Source of the DNA: Bacillota bacterium
GTDB taxonomy: Bacteria; Bacillota; Clostridia; Lachnospirales; Lachnospiraceae
Direction: 5' to 3'
Length of the DNA stretch: 30,344 bases
Assembly: GCA_023410575.1 (NCBI GenBank)
Contig: JAEYPP010000092.1
Location: 1 to 30,344, forward strand
Shown here: piece after piece, positions 14,637 to 22,326 of the stretch
Layout of the letters: each line of letters starts with the position of its first letter
Numbering within the stretch: position 1 is the stretch's first letter
The notes under the pieces: generated by a model
What the model was told of the DNA's origin: nothing
Database searches by the model: none
What the model saw: the letters and a program-made list of their open reading frames with translations, nothing else
Position numbers and translations under genes: made by a program

Positions 14637-14885
14637 ATGCAAGAAAAAGAAATGATTAGTGACTATCTTGCAGGGATTAATGCAAGTTTAGCAGGTTATG
14701 GTAGTATTATTGCTCAATGTGAAAATCAACAATTGCGCCAAACAATTATTGAGATGCGCAATCAAGATGAGATACGTCAATATGCTCTTTTTGTAAAAGC
14801 AAAGGAAATGGGTTATTATATACCTGCACAACCAGCGACACAAGAAGAGATTGCAACTGTAAAACAACAAATGTCACAAGGTTAA
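14637..14885 (+). CDS. CotF-type spore coat protein (C-terminal half of coat F domain)
   Basis: An 82-residue protein. 'MISDYLAGINASLAGYGSIIAQCENQQLRQTIIEMRNQDEIRQY' and the tail 'KEMGYYIPAQPATQEEIATVKQQ' are typical of the second half of coat F domain proteins; GYYxPAxxA is a recurrent ending in the family. The AGGAG that begins inside the upstream stop codon lies 8 nt before its ATG. The two small proteins probably act as a pair in the coat, where other Firmicutes have one polypeptide. Confidence 0.8.
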   Translation: MQEKEMISDYLAGINASLAGYGSIIAQCENQQLRQTIIEMRNQDEIRQYALFVKAKEMGYYIPAQPATQEEIATVKQQMSQG

Positions 14886-14896
14886 CAAGTAAAAAA

Positions 14897-15069
14897 GAGG
14901 CTGTTGCACTAAGGACAGTATGAATAAAGAATGAAGGGTGATGGTATATTTTCTTTGGCGCGCGATAGATACAAGCCCCACAAAGTACGTGTGGTGACTT
15001 GTAAGGCACTCCGAAAAATACCATCGCCCTTCATTCTTTTATACAATATTCAGCTAGTGCAACAGCCCT
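14897..15069 (+). repeat. MITE-like ~172-bp hairpin repeat, copy 3 (best-preserved ends)
   Basis: GGCTGTTGCACT (14899-14910) and AGTGCAACAGCC (15056-15067) are perfect 12-bp terminal inverted repeats. The outer arm pair around GATGGTAT / ATACCATC and the inner ACAAGCCCC hairpin are present. It separates the convergent cotF-type and DUF4317 genes. It has no coding capacity for a transposase. Confidence 0.88.
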
Positions 15070-15071
15070 AT

Positions 15072-15096
15072 TATTCAGCCAGTGTGACAGCTCTCT
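15072..15096 (+). repeat. Remnant of a fifth hairpin-repeat end
   Basis: TTCAGCCAGTGTGACAGC, just past copy 3, repeats that copy's own right end (TTCAGCTAGTGCAACAGC) with three changes. This looks like the end of an older or excised copy, or a slipped duplication of the terminus. Confidence 0.45.
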
Positions 15097-15179
15097 CGCT
15101 GTAAAGTATTTGTGATTTGAAAGAATGGGAAACAGAATAAGATTTCAAGTATATTTTTCAAGCGTGGAATGGACACAAC

Positions 15180-16460
15180 CTACAAAAGTTCATGTGTATC
15201 AACACCGTTGATATTTGCTTGTTCATCTTCATCGAATGGTATGACTATGCATCTCTTTCCATCAATAACTTGTGTAGAAATCTGAGTTACTTTTTCTGGT
15301 TTCACCTGTAGGATGACATCGTAATTAGCATGTGCCTCCAAAAATCCTTCGAGAGGAGCTTCCATATTAAGAGGCTGAGCTTCACTTTGATTGGATTTTT
15401 CTTCTAACATCTGTTCTAGAACCTGAACTTTTTGAACAAGTTCTTGTTCTTTTTTTCTTTGAGCATGTGCTTTGAGAGCTTTGTCATCAATTAGATGCTC
15501 AATGATAGGTGGTGTATCTTTAAACTTTTCACTGTATGATTTCTCAATTTTTGTAGTTACTTCTTCTGGAACACCACTCTCAATTAGAATATTTTGGATC
15601 GTATCATTCGTTAAAATCACTGGTTCTTGGTAACGCTCATCTTCTTCTTTTGATTCAATACGATTACTTAAGTTTTCTTGGATTTCCATGAAGATATGTT
15701 CGCTTTGTTCTTCATCTTCACCAAGAGCACTACGAATGATTGTCTGAAATGTTTCCTTCTGCTCAGCAGCTGTTTGCTTGAAGGAACATCCTAAGCCACC
15801 CTCCATAAATTCTGGGTGTGTATCCTTTGGATTTTTTGTAAAGTACATAACGGAATGGATATCGGTGCTACGGTCTGTGAATGCTGGGAAGATAAATCCA
15901 GTTTCAGGAGCATCCACAACCCAATCTCTTATTCTTGGTGCTATGCGGTTCTCCTCTTGACGGTAACCAAGTCCCGGTTTTGAAAGCGAAACAGGGCATA
16001 TCGCACATAATAAATATTCGTATACTTCTTCTGACTCATCTAACTTTAAATTGTCCGAAGTTTTAGTTATTACATCATAAGCATCATGAAAAATTAAGAT
16101 TAGAAAGTTTCCAGAATAATTATAGTTTTCAATTACTAATTGATAAAAGCTATTAAGTAGTTCATCATTTTTTAATTTACTTTCCTTTAAGGCAAGTAGC
16201 GATTGTTGTCTTCCACCACCAATTTCCTCATCAAGGGGAAAATTTAGTTCCAAAAGATTATTACCAACTGTCCCAGAAAGAGTTTTTCTTGCAATATCTA
16301 AAAATTTATAGAATTCTTCATCTTCAAGACTTAGGAAAGTTTCTGATATGTTTAATACAATATTTTTCTCAGAATCTACATAGCATCCACACATTCTTGT
16401 AAATGTACATTCATTCTTTTTTAAACGTCTTTTTAGTTCCATAACATCTTTTCTTGTCAT
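15180..16460 (-). CDS. DUF4317 family protein
   Basis: A 426-residue cytoplasmic protein of unknown function, common in Lachnospiraceae and relatives. Recognised from 'MELKRRLKKNECTFTRMCGCYVD' near the start, 'FLILIFHDAYDV', 'LLCAICPVSLSKPGLGY', 'DWVVDAPETGFIFPAFTDRSTD', and a C-terminal 'IDGKRCIVIPFDEDEQANINGV'. Residues ~330-370 form a Glu/Lys/Gln-rich probable coiled coil. I set the start at 16460 because GAGG lies 7 nt before it and the family begins with this MxxKxxxELRRRLK pattern; upstream in-frame ATGs would add up to 36 residues not usual in the family. A dyad AATGAGA-N7-TCTCATT (16581-16601) lies in the upstream region and could be an operator. Confidence 0.88.
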   Translation of the reverse strand: MTRKDVMELKRRLKKNECTFTRMCGCYVDSEKNIVLNISETFLSLEDEEFYKFLDIARKTLSGTVGNNLLELNFPLDEEIGGGRQQSLLALKESKLKNDELLNSFYQLVIENYNYSGNFLILIFHDAYDVITKTSDNLKLDESEEVYEYLLCAICPVSLSKPGLGYRQEENRIAPRIRDWVVDAPETGFIFPAFTDRSTDIHSVMYFTKNPKDTHPEFMEGGLGCSFKQTAAEQKETFQTIIRSALGEDEEQSEHIFMEIQENLSNRIESKEEDERYQEPVILTNDTIQNILIESGVPEEVTTKIEKSYSEKFKDTPPIIEHLIDDKALKAHAQRKKEQELVQKVQVLEQMLEEKSNQSEAQPLNMEAPLEGFLEAHANYDVILQVKPEKVTQISTQVIDGKRCIVIPFDEDEQANINGVDTHELL

Positions 16461-16689
16461 ATTTAAGCCTCGCAATTCATGAGAATTTTTCATACAATGA
16501 GCAAAACGGTTCTGTTCATAATTATAGTTTGAATTTGAAAGCTCTGCAAGAGAATAAATAAATTTCATTTTTCTGAATAGAATGAGAGATAATATCTCAT
16601 TGATTCTTTTCTCAGACTACTATTAGTTAAAATAACAGAAGAAATTACAGAATAGAAAAAATTGGTAGGATGAAATGATCCAAATAACA

Positions 16690-16716
16690 TTGACAAAAAA
16701 TAAAAATTATTATAAT
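16690..16716 (+). promoter_or_regulatory. tRNA promoter
   Basis: TTGACA (16690-16695) and TATAAT (16711-16716), both perfect but with a short 15-nt spacer, 26 nt before the tRNA 5' end. Confidence 0.65.
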
Positions 16717-16742
16717 CTATGTAAGCCGACAAGCAATGTCGT

Positions 16743-16816
<74 letters not shown>

Positions 16817-16827
16817 GTAAATGATAA

Positions 16828-16998
16828 GGTGCATTTGCATATGCTGAATATTGTATAAAAGAATGAAGGGCGATGGTATTTTTCGGAGTGCCTTACAAGT
16901 CCCCACACGCACTGTGTGGGGCTTGTGAGCGTAGCGCTACAGCGAAAATATACCATCGCCCTTCATTCTTTATTCATACTGCCCTTAGTTCGAGCTCC
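16828..16998 (-). repeat. MITE-like ~172-bp hairpin repeat, copy 4 (inverted)
   Basis: This copy is in the opposite orientation to the other three. Its outer arms are perfect: GAATGAAGGGCGATGGTAT (16861-16879) against ATACCATCGCCCTTCATTC. The inner hairpin pairs ACAAGTCCCCACAC with GTGTGGGGCTTGT. It lies directly behind tRNA-Arg and ends against the second repeat family. Confidence 0.88.
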
Positions 16999-17030
16999 AT
17001 AAAAAAAGCGTTCCAAAAGAGGAAGCAAAT

Positions 17031-17103
17031 ATGCACACAAGCGAGATAGGAAGATGTCGCTTACGCAACCGCGCTTGGCGCGATTGTTTTGCCAGCAAAA
17101 CAC
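17031..17103 (+). repeat. 73-bp GC-rich multi-hairpin repeat, copy B
   Basis: It differs from copy A at 4 of 73 positions, with no gaps. One change breaks the inner GTCGC/GCGAC stem (GCAAC here). It is preceded, as in copy A, by an A7 run and a small hairpin (GCGTTCC...GAGGAAGC, 17008-17026), which is the same half-element that closes the composite palindromes. Confidence 0.82.
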
Positions 17104-17118
17104 ATTATCCTGTATAAT
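17089..17118 (+). promoter_or_regulatory. Promoter of the MerR pseudogene, -35 inside the repeat
   Basis: TTGCCA (17089-17094) and TATAAT (17113-17118), 18-nt spacer. A second TATAAT at 17143-17148 with TTTCAT 17 nt before it is an alternative start point. Confidence 0.5.
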
Positions 17119-17174
17119 GTTTCATAAAAGTAAGAGAGATGTTATAATAAGAGAAAAACAATGGAGATGAGATA

Positions 17175-17990
17175 ATGTTCCGAATTGGTGAATTTGCTGT
17201 TCTATCTTCAATTAGTATACATATGTTGAGAAATTATGATAAGATTGGACTTCTAAGTCCAGAATATACGGATGAATGGACGGGTTATCGATATTATAGC
17301 GAAGCACAAATAATAAAAGCAAATCGTATTCAGTCGTTAAAAGCGATGGGGGTTGGGCTAAAAGAAATCACTAAGATGCTTGAAAAGGATTCTTTTGGCG
17401 ATAATTATCAAGAGTTGTTAAGACTAAAAATTAAAGAGAAACAGGATGATATACAAAAGAGAAAAGAAGAAATTGCACAACTTGTGCTATCATTAGAAAA
17501 GGCAAAGCAAAATGAAAATTATGTCTGTGATGTTGCAGTAAAATCATATCCAGAGCGAAATGTAGTTTGTTATCGAAGGAGAATTTAACAATACTCAGAG
17601 GAAGGAAAGTTGTGGGAATATCTTGTGAAAGTTTGCCATAAATATGATATAAAAATTGTTCCTCATGGATTTAGTGCAGCCATTTGGCACGAAAGAAATC
17701 AGGACAAGCATTATTGTGATATTGAAGTAGTGTTTGAAGTTGAAAAGACTGGGAAGGATGTTGAGGATATAACCTATCGACACATGCCATCTTGTGAGGT
17801 CGCTTCCATTGCTTTTCGAGGTAATTATTATGAGATTGGGAATATTAATTACCATCTTGCAATGTGGATTACTCATAATGATTATGAAATCAGTGGAAGT
17901 CCGTTTTGCATCTACTATGTTTCTCCAGGGAATAGCACAAAGGAAGAGGATTATCTATCAGAAATATGTTTTCCAATTAAAAAGAAATAA
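17175..17990 (+). pseudogene. MerR-family regulator with GyrI-like effector domain, broken by an in-frame stop
   Basis: One continuous frame from ATG 17175 to TAA 17988-17990 is interrupted only by TAA at 17586-17588. Before it: MerR helix-turn-helix 'MFRIGEFAVLSSISIHMLRNYDKIGLLSPEYTDEWTGYRYY' region and a coiled coil (~residues 80-115). After it: 'SEEGKLWEYLVKVCHKYDIKI' and the rest of a GyrI-like ligand domain, including 'HMPSCEVASIAFRGNYYEI'. The stop falls at the junction of coiled coil and effector domain, so the first product would bind DNA without sensing ligand. GGAG precedes the start. Proteins of this kind (BmrR-like) switch on efflux genes. It may be a true nonsense mutation or a sequencing error; codon use on both sides is intact, so any loss is recent. 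Confidence 0.85.
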
Positions 17991-17999
17991 AGTTATTGA

Positions 18000-18028
18000 C
18001 CCTCGTATTGTACGAGGGTTTATTCTTT
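18000..18028 (+). terminator. Terminator of the MerR pseudogene
   Basis: CCCTCGTA-TTG-TACGAGGG (18000-18018), a perfect 8-bp stem, followed by TTTATTCTTT. Confidence 0.85.
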
Positions 18029-18086
18029 ATCTATAGGGAAAATCCTCTGAATTTCCTTGTAGATAAAAAAACGTCCCCAAAGAGGG
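18026..18086. repeat. Composite palindrome / back-to-back terminator element, copy 2
   Basis: The arm TTTATCTATAGGGAAAATCC pairs imperfectly with GAATTTCCTTGTAGATAAA (ending 18067). An A7 run and then GTCCCC-AAA-GAGGGA follow, which on the minus strand is a hairpin ahead of T7. It is the least perfect of the three copies, and it sits immediately behind a forward terminator as the others do. Confidence 0.65.
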
Positions 18087-18108
18087 ATTTGAAAGGAGTA
18101 TATTAAGA

Positions 18109-19176
18109 ATGATAAAGAGCTTAGTTCAAGTAGAACATGATGTTTGCGATTATACTTGTATGTGGAGAGGTATCGAAGATTTATATCAGACAAAAACAAA
18201 AGAAAGGGTACCAGGATGGCTTTTCTTTACCTTAAGTGGGCAAGGAGAATTTACTTACCTAACAAGAAATAAAGATAAGATGAAACGAATGGTTACGTGG
18301 GGAGAAGGAAGACCAAAAAAGATCTATAAAAGAGTAAATGAAACAATTGGATTTACATATAAGCATATGGAGAATACAAAGTTTGAATATATGCTAAAGG
18401 TGGCTAAGGAGCAGATTGATATAGGAAACCCAGTCGTTCTAGGACCACTCGATATGTATTATCTTGCATATTATCCTAAAATATATAATAAGATGCATAT
18501 ACCAAATCATTACATTATGATGGTTGGCTATGATGAGGAACAACAGTGTGCTTATGTATTAGATTGTGGAGTAAAAGAGACACAAAGCATATCATATGAG
18601 CAATTGGCTAAATCACTAGAGAAGAAAGTTCCATCCATCGGAGGAAAAAACGGCTTATGTACGATATCCTTTCAAGAAAACCTACCATCGCTACTAACCA
18701 TAACGAAAGAAATATTCCAGAGAAAATGTACGCAACAATTAAACAGTGAAGTGAGTTTTTGTGGTATTCGGGGAATGCGTAAACTTGCAGCAGAAATCGA
18801 TTCATGGAAAGACATTTTTACAAAGGAAGATTATAAGGAAATACTTCAATCCTTTGTACAATTTACAGGTACAGTTCCAACCTTACCAGAAAGACTTTAT
18901 GGGGCACCAAAAGATTCCATTGTTCATAATGCATGCAGAGAAAACTATGCAAACGTGTTATATGAACTGGACGAGCGTTTTACGATTCCTTTATGGAAAG
19001 AGGCAGGTGATCTCTTTATAAAGAGTGGCGAATATATTCAACAAATTACGGATCAGATGGTTGAGTATTTGTTAGGCAAGAAAAAAGAAGTTGGCCCAGT
19101 AGGTCCAGTGATTAACGAGATAGCAAATATAGAGGAGAGGGCAAACCAGTTAATCTTGGACGGTATCAGTGATTAG
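18109..19176 (+). CDS. BtrH N-terminal-like / DUF4872 protein (papain-like fold)
   Basis: A 355-residue protein resembling the family that includes BtrH of butirosin biosynthesis, where the N-terminal domain moves an acyl group and DUF4872 follows. A cysteine near the N-terminus (C13 or C17), H134 in 'PNHYIMMVGYD' and D152 in 'AYVLDCG' give a Cys-His-Asp arrangement as in C39 peptidases and their acyltransferase relatives. The C-terminal half is helical and ends in 'EEVGP...IANIEERANQLI'. AAGGAG lies 10 nt before the ATG. No other antibiotic-biosynthesis gene is nearby, so the role is open: peptide cleavage, acyl transfer or a small-molecule tailoring step. Family placement is moderate, function not known. 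Confidence 0.65.
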   Translation: MIKSLVQVEHDVCDYTCMWRGIEDLYQTKTKERVPGWLFFTLSGQGEFTYLTRNKDKMKRMVTWGEGRPKKIYKRVNETIGFTYKHMENTKFEYMLKVAKEQIDIGNPVVLGPLDMYYLAYYPKIYNKMHIPNHYIMMVGYDEEQQCAYVLDCGVKETQSISYEQLAKSLEKKVPSIGGKNGLCTISFQENLPSLLTITKEIFQRKCTQQLNSEVSFCGIRGMRKLAAEIDSWKDIFTKEDYKEILQSFVQFTGTVPTLPERLYGAPKDSIVHNACRENYANVLYELDERFTIPLWKEAGDLFIKSGEYIQQITDQMVEYLLGKKKEVGPVGPVINEIANIEERANQLILDGISD

Positions 19177-19251
19177 ATTGTTTGTATGATGAAAAAAAGA
19201 TCCTAGATAAAACCATAATAACAAGTAAATTCTCCCATATTCAGCGGAATG

Positions 19252-19280
19252 TTGATATTTCTTTAAAAATGAGATATGAT
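19252..19280 (+). promoter_or_regulatory. Promoter of the PfkB kinase gene
   Basis: TTGATA (19252-19257) and TATGAT (19275-19280) with an ideal 17-nt spacer, about 100 nt before the start codon. The 19177-19378 spacer holds no other convincing feature. Confidence 0.55.
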
Positions 19281-19378
19281 ACTAAAATTAGCGTTATTCT
19301 CTTGAATAATAAAACTAAAGTTTTGTTAAACTTAAGTAGATATAGTAACGAAATCAAAAAATTAGGAGTTAGTAACAT

Positions 19379-20332
19379 ATGTGCTGTAATAGGGAACCGT
19401 ATGTATTGGTATTTGGTGTATCAGTTTATGATATTATAGGATTTTCATATCAAAAATTTAGAAGTAAAGATTCTAATCCTGGAGGAGTTCGAGTTTCTTT
19501 CGGTGGGGTATGTAGAAATATATCAGAGAATCTAGCGAGACTTGGTCTTAATACGAAATTCATCTCATTGATTGGTGACGATGAAAAGGGAAAAAGCATT
19601 TTAGAGTACGCACAACGATATAACATCGATATGTCTGATTCGCTTGTTGTGAAAGGAGAATCTACGCCAACTTATATGGCAATTTTGGACGAACAAGGTG
19701 AGATGCAAGCTGCTATCGTAGATATGAAAATTGCAGATAAGGTAACAACAGAGTTTATTGATTCTAAATCAGAACTCATCATAAATGCAGAGTATATGGT
19801 ATTAGATACGGATAACGCAGCAATTGTAGAATATATACTAACTACGTTTTATGGGAAGACAAAATTTATCTTAGATCCTGTTTCAGCAGCAAAGGTTTCT
19901 AAGGTAAAACACTTAATTCCTTATTTTCATACAATAAAACCAAATCGCCAGGAAGCGGAAGTACTTTGTGATTTTCCACTTAATACGATAAAGGATGTTC
20001 GTCGTGCAGGGAAATACTTTCTTGATTTAGGCGTAAAGCATGTAATGATTAGCTTAGATAGTGATGGAATGTATTATAATGATGGAGTTAACGAAGGAAT
20101 TATTAAGTCAAAGGAAGTTCAGGTTGTTAACGTAACTGGTGCAGGTGACTCTTGTGTAGCAGGAATAGGGTATGGTTATATGACAAGGCTTAATATTAAA
20201 GAAACAGTTCGTTATGCAATCGCAATGTCAATTATAACAATTTCTCATGAGGAAACGATACATCCTGATATGTGTTGTGATTTAGTAGCTGATTATTTAC
20301 AAAAGATAGAATGGGAAGAAGTTGAATTTTAA
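19379..20332 (+). CDS. PfkB-family carbohydrate/nucleoside kinase (PsuK-like)
   Basis: A 317-residue ribokinase-fold kinase. The N-terminal substrate motif is 'FGGVCRNISENLARLG' (41-56), the 'IKPNRQEAEVL' motif is at 186-196, and the anion hole with catalytic base is 'TGAGDSCVAG' (D257). It phosphorylates a sugar or nucleoside with ATP. Overall it is closest in look to pseudouridine kinases, but no pseudouridine-5'-phosphate glycosidase gene lies beside it, and the N-terminal HTH domain that many clostridial relatives carry is absent: a TAA lies directly before the ATG. AGGAG lies 10 nt upstream. It has its own promoter and terminator, so it is a single-gene unit. Confidence 0.85.
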   Translation: MCCNREPYVLVFGVSVYDIIGFSYQKFRSKDSNPGGVRVSFGGVCRNISENLARLGLNTKFISLIGDDEKGKSILEYAQRYNIDMSDSLVVKGESTPTYMAILDEQGEMQAAIVDMKIADKVTTEFIDSKSELIINAEYMVLDTDNAAIVEYILTTFYGKTKFILDPVSAAKVSKVKHLIPYFHTIKPNRQEAEVLCDFPLNTIKDVRRAGKYFLDLGVKHVMISLDSDGMYYNDGVNEGIIKSKEVQVVNVTGAGDSCVAGIGYGYMTRLNIKETVRYAIAMSIITISHEETIHPDMCCDLVADYLQKIEWEEVEF

Positions 20333-20351
20333 CCGGAATACAGTGTATTAG

Positions 20352-20393
20352 CTCCGAGTGTTTGTAGACAAGCCAACACTCGGAGTATTTTTA
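20352..20393 (+). terminator. Terminator of the PfkB kinase gene
   Basis: CTCCGAGTGTT (20352-20362) and AACACTCGGAG (20375-20385), a perfect 11-bp stem, then TATTTTTA. Confidence 0.88.
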
Positions 20394-20412
20394 CGTTAAA
20401 ACAAACATATGT

Positions 20413-20441
20413 TTGAAAAACTTTCCATTATGTGGTAGAAT
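20413..20441 (+). promoter_or_regulatory. Promoter of the radical SAM gene
   Basis: TTGAAA (20413-20418) and TAGAAT (20436-20441) with a 17-nt spacer. The TTG that could be mistaken for a start codon is the -35 box. Confidence 0.65.
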
Positions 20442-20493
20442 GTATATCGTTCCTAGCAATAAGGAGCAATTACAAAATCTAAGAGGTCTTTTC

Positions 20494-21378
20494 ATGCACT
20501 ATAAGGAAGTAAAACAAATTGTTTCTCCAACGAATGGTATGAATATTTATCGTGGTTGTACTCATGGTTGTATTTATTGTGATTCTCGAAGTAGTTGCTA
20601 TAATATGCAACATGACTTTGAAGATATTGAAATAAAAAGTAATGCAATTGAGTTGCTAGAAGCAACATTACGTAGGAAACGAAAAAAATGTATGATTGGT
20701 ACCGGTGGTATGTCAGATCCATATATTCATCTCGAGGAACAACTAGGTCATACAAGAAAGTGTTTAGAGCTAATAGAGCACTATGGTTATGGGTTAAGTA
20801 TACAAACAAAGTCAAATCGTATTCTACGTGATTTGGACTTATTAAAGAAAATCAATGAAAAGACGAAATGTGTTGTACAGATGACTTTAACCACATATGA
20901 TGAAGATTTGTGTAAGATATTAGAGCCTAATGTTAGCACGACGAAAGAGAGAGCAAATGTACTAAACATTATGAGAGAAAATCGTATACCAACTGTAGTT
21001 TGGCTCGACCCGATTCTTCCATTTATTAATGATACTATGGAAAATCTGACAGGAATCTTAAACTATTGCATCGATGCGAAGGTATATGGAATTATTTGTT
21101 TTGGTATGGGGTTAACGTTACGTGAAGGTAACCGAGAGTATTTTTATAAAAAATTGGATGAACATTTTCCAGGACTAAAACAACAATACGAAAGAAAATA
21201 TGGATATGCCTATCAAATTGCGAGTGATAAGAATGCACAATTAATGAAAGAATTCTACCGTGTATGTAGACAAGAGAAAATTGTTTGTGATAACAATCAC
21301 ATATTTTCATATATGCATCAATTCGAGGAAAAAGAAAAGGTGGAACAGCTTAATTTATTGAATTATATCGATAGGTGA
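20494..21378 (+). CDS. Radical SAM protein, SplB/Rv2578c-like
   Basis: A 294-residue radical SAM enzyme with 'GCTHGCIYCDSRS' near residue 20, a C-x-x-x-C-x-x-C that binds a [4Fe-4S] cluster. The preceding 'VSPTNGMNIYRGCTHGC', with the following 'IGTGGMSDPYIHLEE' and 'SIQTKSNRILRDLDLL', is the pattern of the SPL-like subfamily (PA0069/Rv2578c), whose substrate is unknown. There is no SPASM or other C-terminal domain. The start at ATG 20494 follows AAGAGG by 7 nt; a longer frame back to 20413 would run through the promoter. It lies 110 nt upstream of the ABC exporter operon on the same strand, with another possible promoter between. Confidence 0.85.
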   Translation: MHYKEVKQIVSPTNGMNIYRGCTHGCIYCDSRSSCYNMQHDFEDIEIKSNAIELLEATLRRKRKKCMIGTGGMSDPYIHLEEQLGHTRKCLELIEHYGYGLSIQTKSNRILRDLDLLKKINEKTKCVVQMTLTTYDEDLCKILEPNVSTTKERANVLNIMRENRIPTVVWLDPILPFINDTMENLTGILNYCIDAKVYGIICFGMGLTLREGNREYFYKKLDEHFPGLKQQYERKYGYAYQIASDKNAQLMKEFYRVCRQEKIVCDNNHIFSYMHQFEEKEKVEQLNLLNYIDR

Positions 21379-21410
21379 TGTAAAATGTACCTAGCTTAAT
21401 GTTGGCTATA

Positions 21411-21440
21411 TTGTAAGTATTGTTGGATTTTTATTATAGA
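21411..21440 (+). promoter_or_regulatory. Possible promoter of the ABC exporter operon
   Basis: TTGTAA (21411-21416) and TATAGA (21435-21440), 18-nt spacer, 48 nt before the first permease start. Confidence 0.35.
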
Positions 21441-21488
21441 TACTAATAAGGATGACTAAAATATTGCAGAAGATCCATGGAGGGAATA

Positions 21489-22322
21489 ATGGGAAAAAGG
21501 CTATTACATAATATAAGACATCGCTTTCATGTATTAAAGGCGGTTGCAATTGTTACATATAAAGAGTGGGGAGCGTATCGTACTCATTCGATGGTTTCCA
21601 TCTTTGTTGGTCCAGTATATTTTATTGTTCAATACTTTATTTGGACAGCTGTATATGGTTCCAAAGGGCAGTTAAATGGAATGGAACTTAATCAAATGTT
21701 AAGTTATTTTGGGATCTCAACTTTAATTGGCTATTTAACGATGGACTTTGCTGACTGGAATTTACAGATGCTTGTTCGTACTGGGAGGTTCACAACATTT
21801 ATGTTGCGTCCAATTCATCATCGTTTTTTTGCATTGTCACAAAAATTTGGACATCGTGTACTTGGACTTATAATTGAATTTGTTCCTTGCTTTATTATTT
21901 TTCAGTTCGTATTTCGTATTAATATTATTCCAGAAAATGTATTCTATAGTATTGTATCAATTTTCCTTGCTTTCCTAATGAATTTTTATGTTAACTATTG
22001 TATTGGCTTGACTGCGTTTTGGTTGATCCAAGCAGAGGGTATTCGTAATGTGTTTCAAGCTCTTGCTTCCGTTTTCTCAGGAATGTTCTTTCCACTTGTT
22101 TTTTTTCCAGAGGCAGTTCAAAAATTACTATTCTTTTTACCGTTTCAGTATACTCTATATGTACCATCCATGGTAACTACTGGTCACTATCAATTAGCAG
22201 GTATCACGATGAGCATTCCAAAGATTGTTGGAATACAAGCGATTGCAGTTATGATAACAATTTTATTGTCAGAGCTGATTTACAGACGTTCGCTTCGCCA
22301 TTTTACTGCAGTAGGAGGTTGA
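21489..22322 (+). CDS. ABC-2 type exporter permease (first subunit)
   Basis: A 277-residue membrane protein with six hydrophobic segments and a charged N-terminus (KEWGAYRTHSM), in the style of the paired ABC-2/DUF990 permeases. Only one other permease and one ATPase lie in the operon, so the transporter is a heterodimeric permease on an ATPase dimer. The start at 21489 follows GGAGG by 5 nt; an ATG four codons earlier overlaps that site. Its last codons contain the AGGAGG of the second permease, which begins 4 nt after the stop, so the two are translationally coupled. The substrate is unknown; known relatives export viologens, drugs or other amphiphiles. Confidence 0.85.
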   Translation: MGKRLLHNIRHRFHVLKAVAIVTYKEWGAYRTHSMVSIFVGPVYFIVQYFIWTAVYGSKGQLNGMELNQMLSYFGISTLIGYLTMDFADWNLQMLVRTGRFTTFMLRPIHHRFFALSQKFGHRVLGLIIEFVPCFIIFQFVFRINIIPENVFYSIVSIFLAFLMNFYVNYCIGLTAFWLIQAEGIRNVFQALASVFSGMFFPLVFFPEAVQKLLFFLPFQYTLYVPSMVTTGHYQLAGITMSIPKIVGIQAIAVMITILLSELIYRRSLRHFTAVGG

Positions 22323-22326
22323 TTGC

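Noticed and set aside
19182..19439. 85-codon open frame upstream of the PfkB kinase
   Set aside because: No ribosome binding site, overlaps the kinase start in another frame, and covers a good promoter; no similarity to an HTH domain.
20413..20493. N-terminal extension of the radical SAM protein from a TTG at 20413
   Set aside because: The TTG is the -35 of a TTGAAA-N17-TAGAAT promoter, and the ATG at 20494 has its own AAGAGG.
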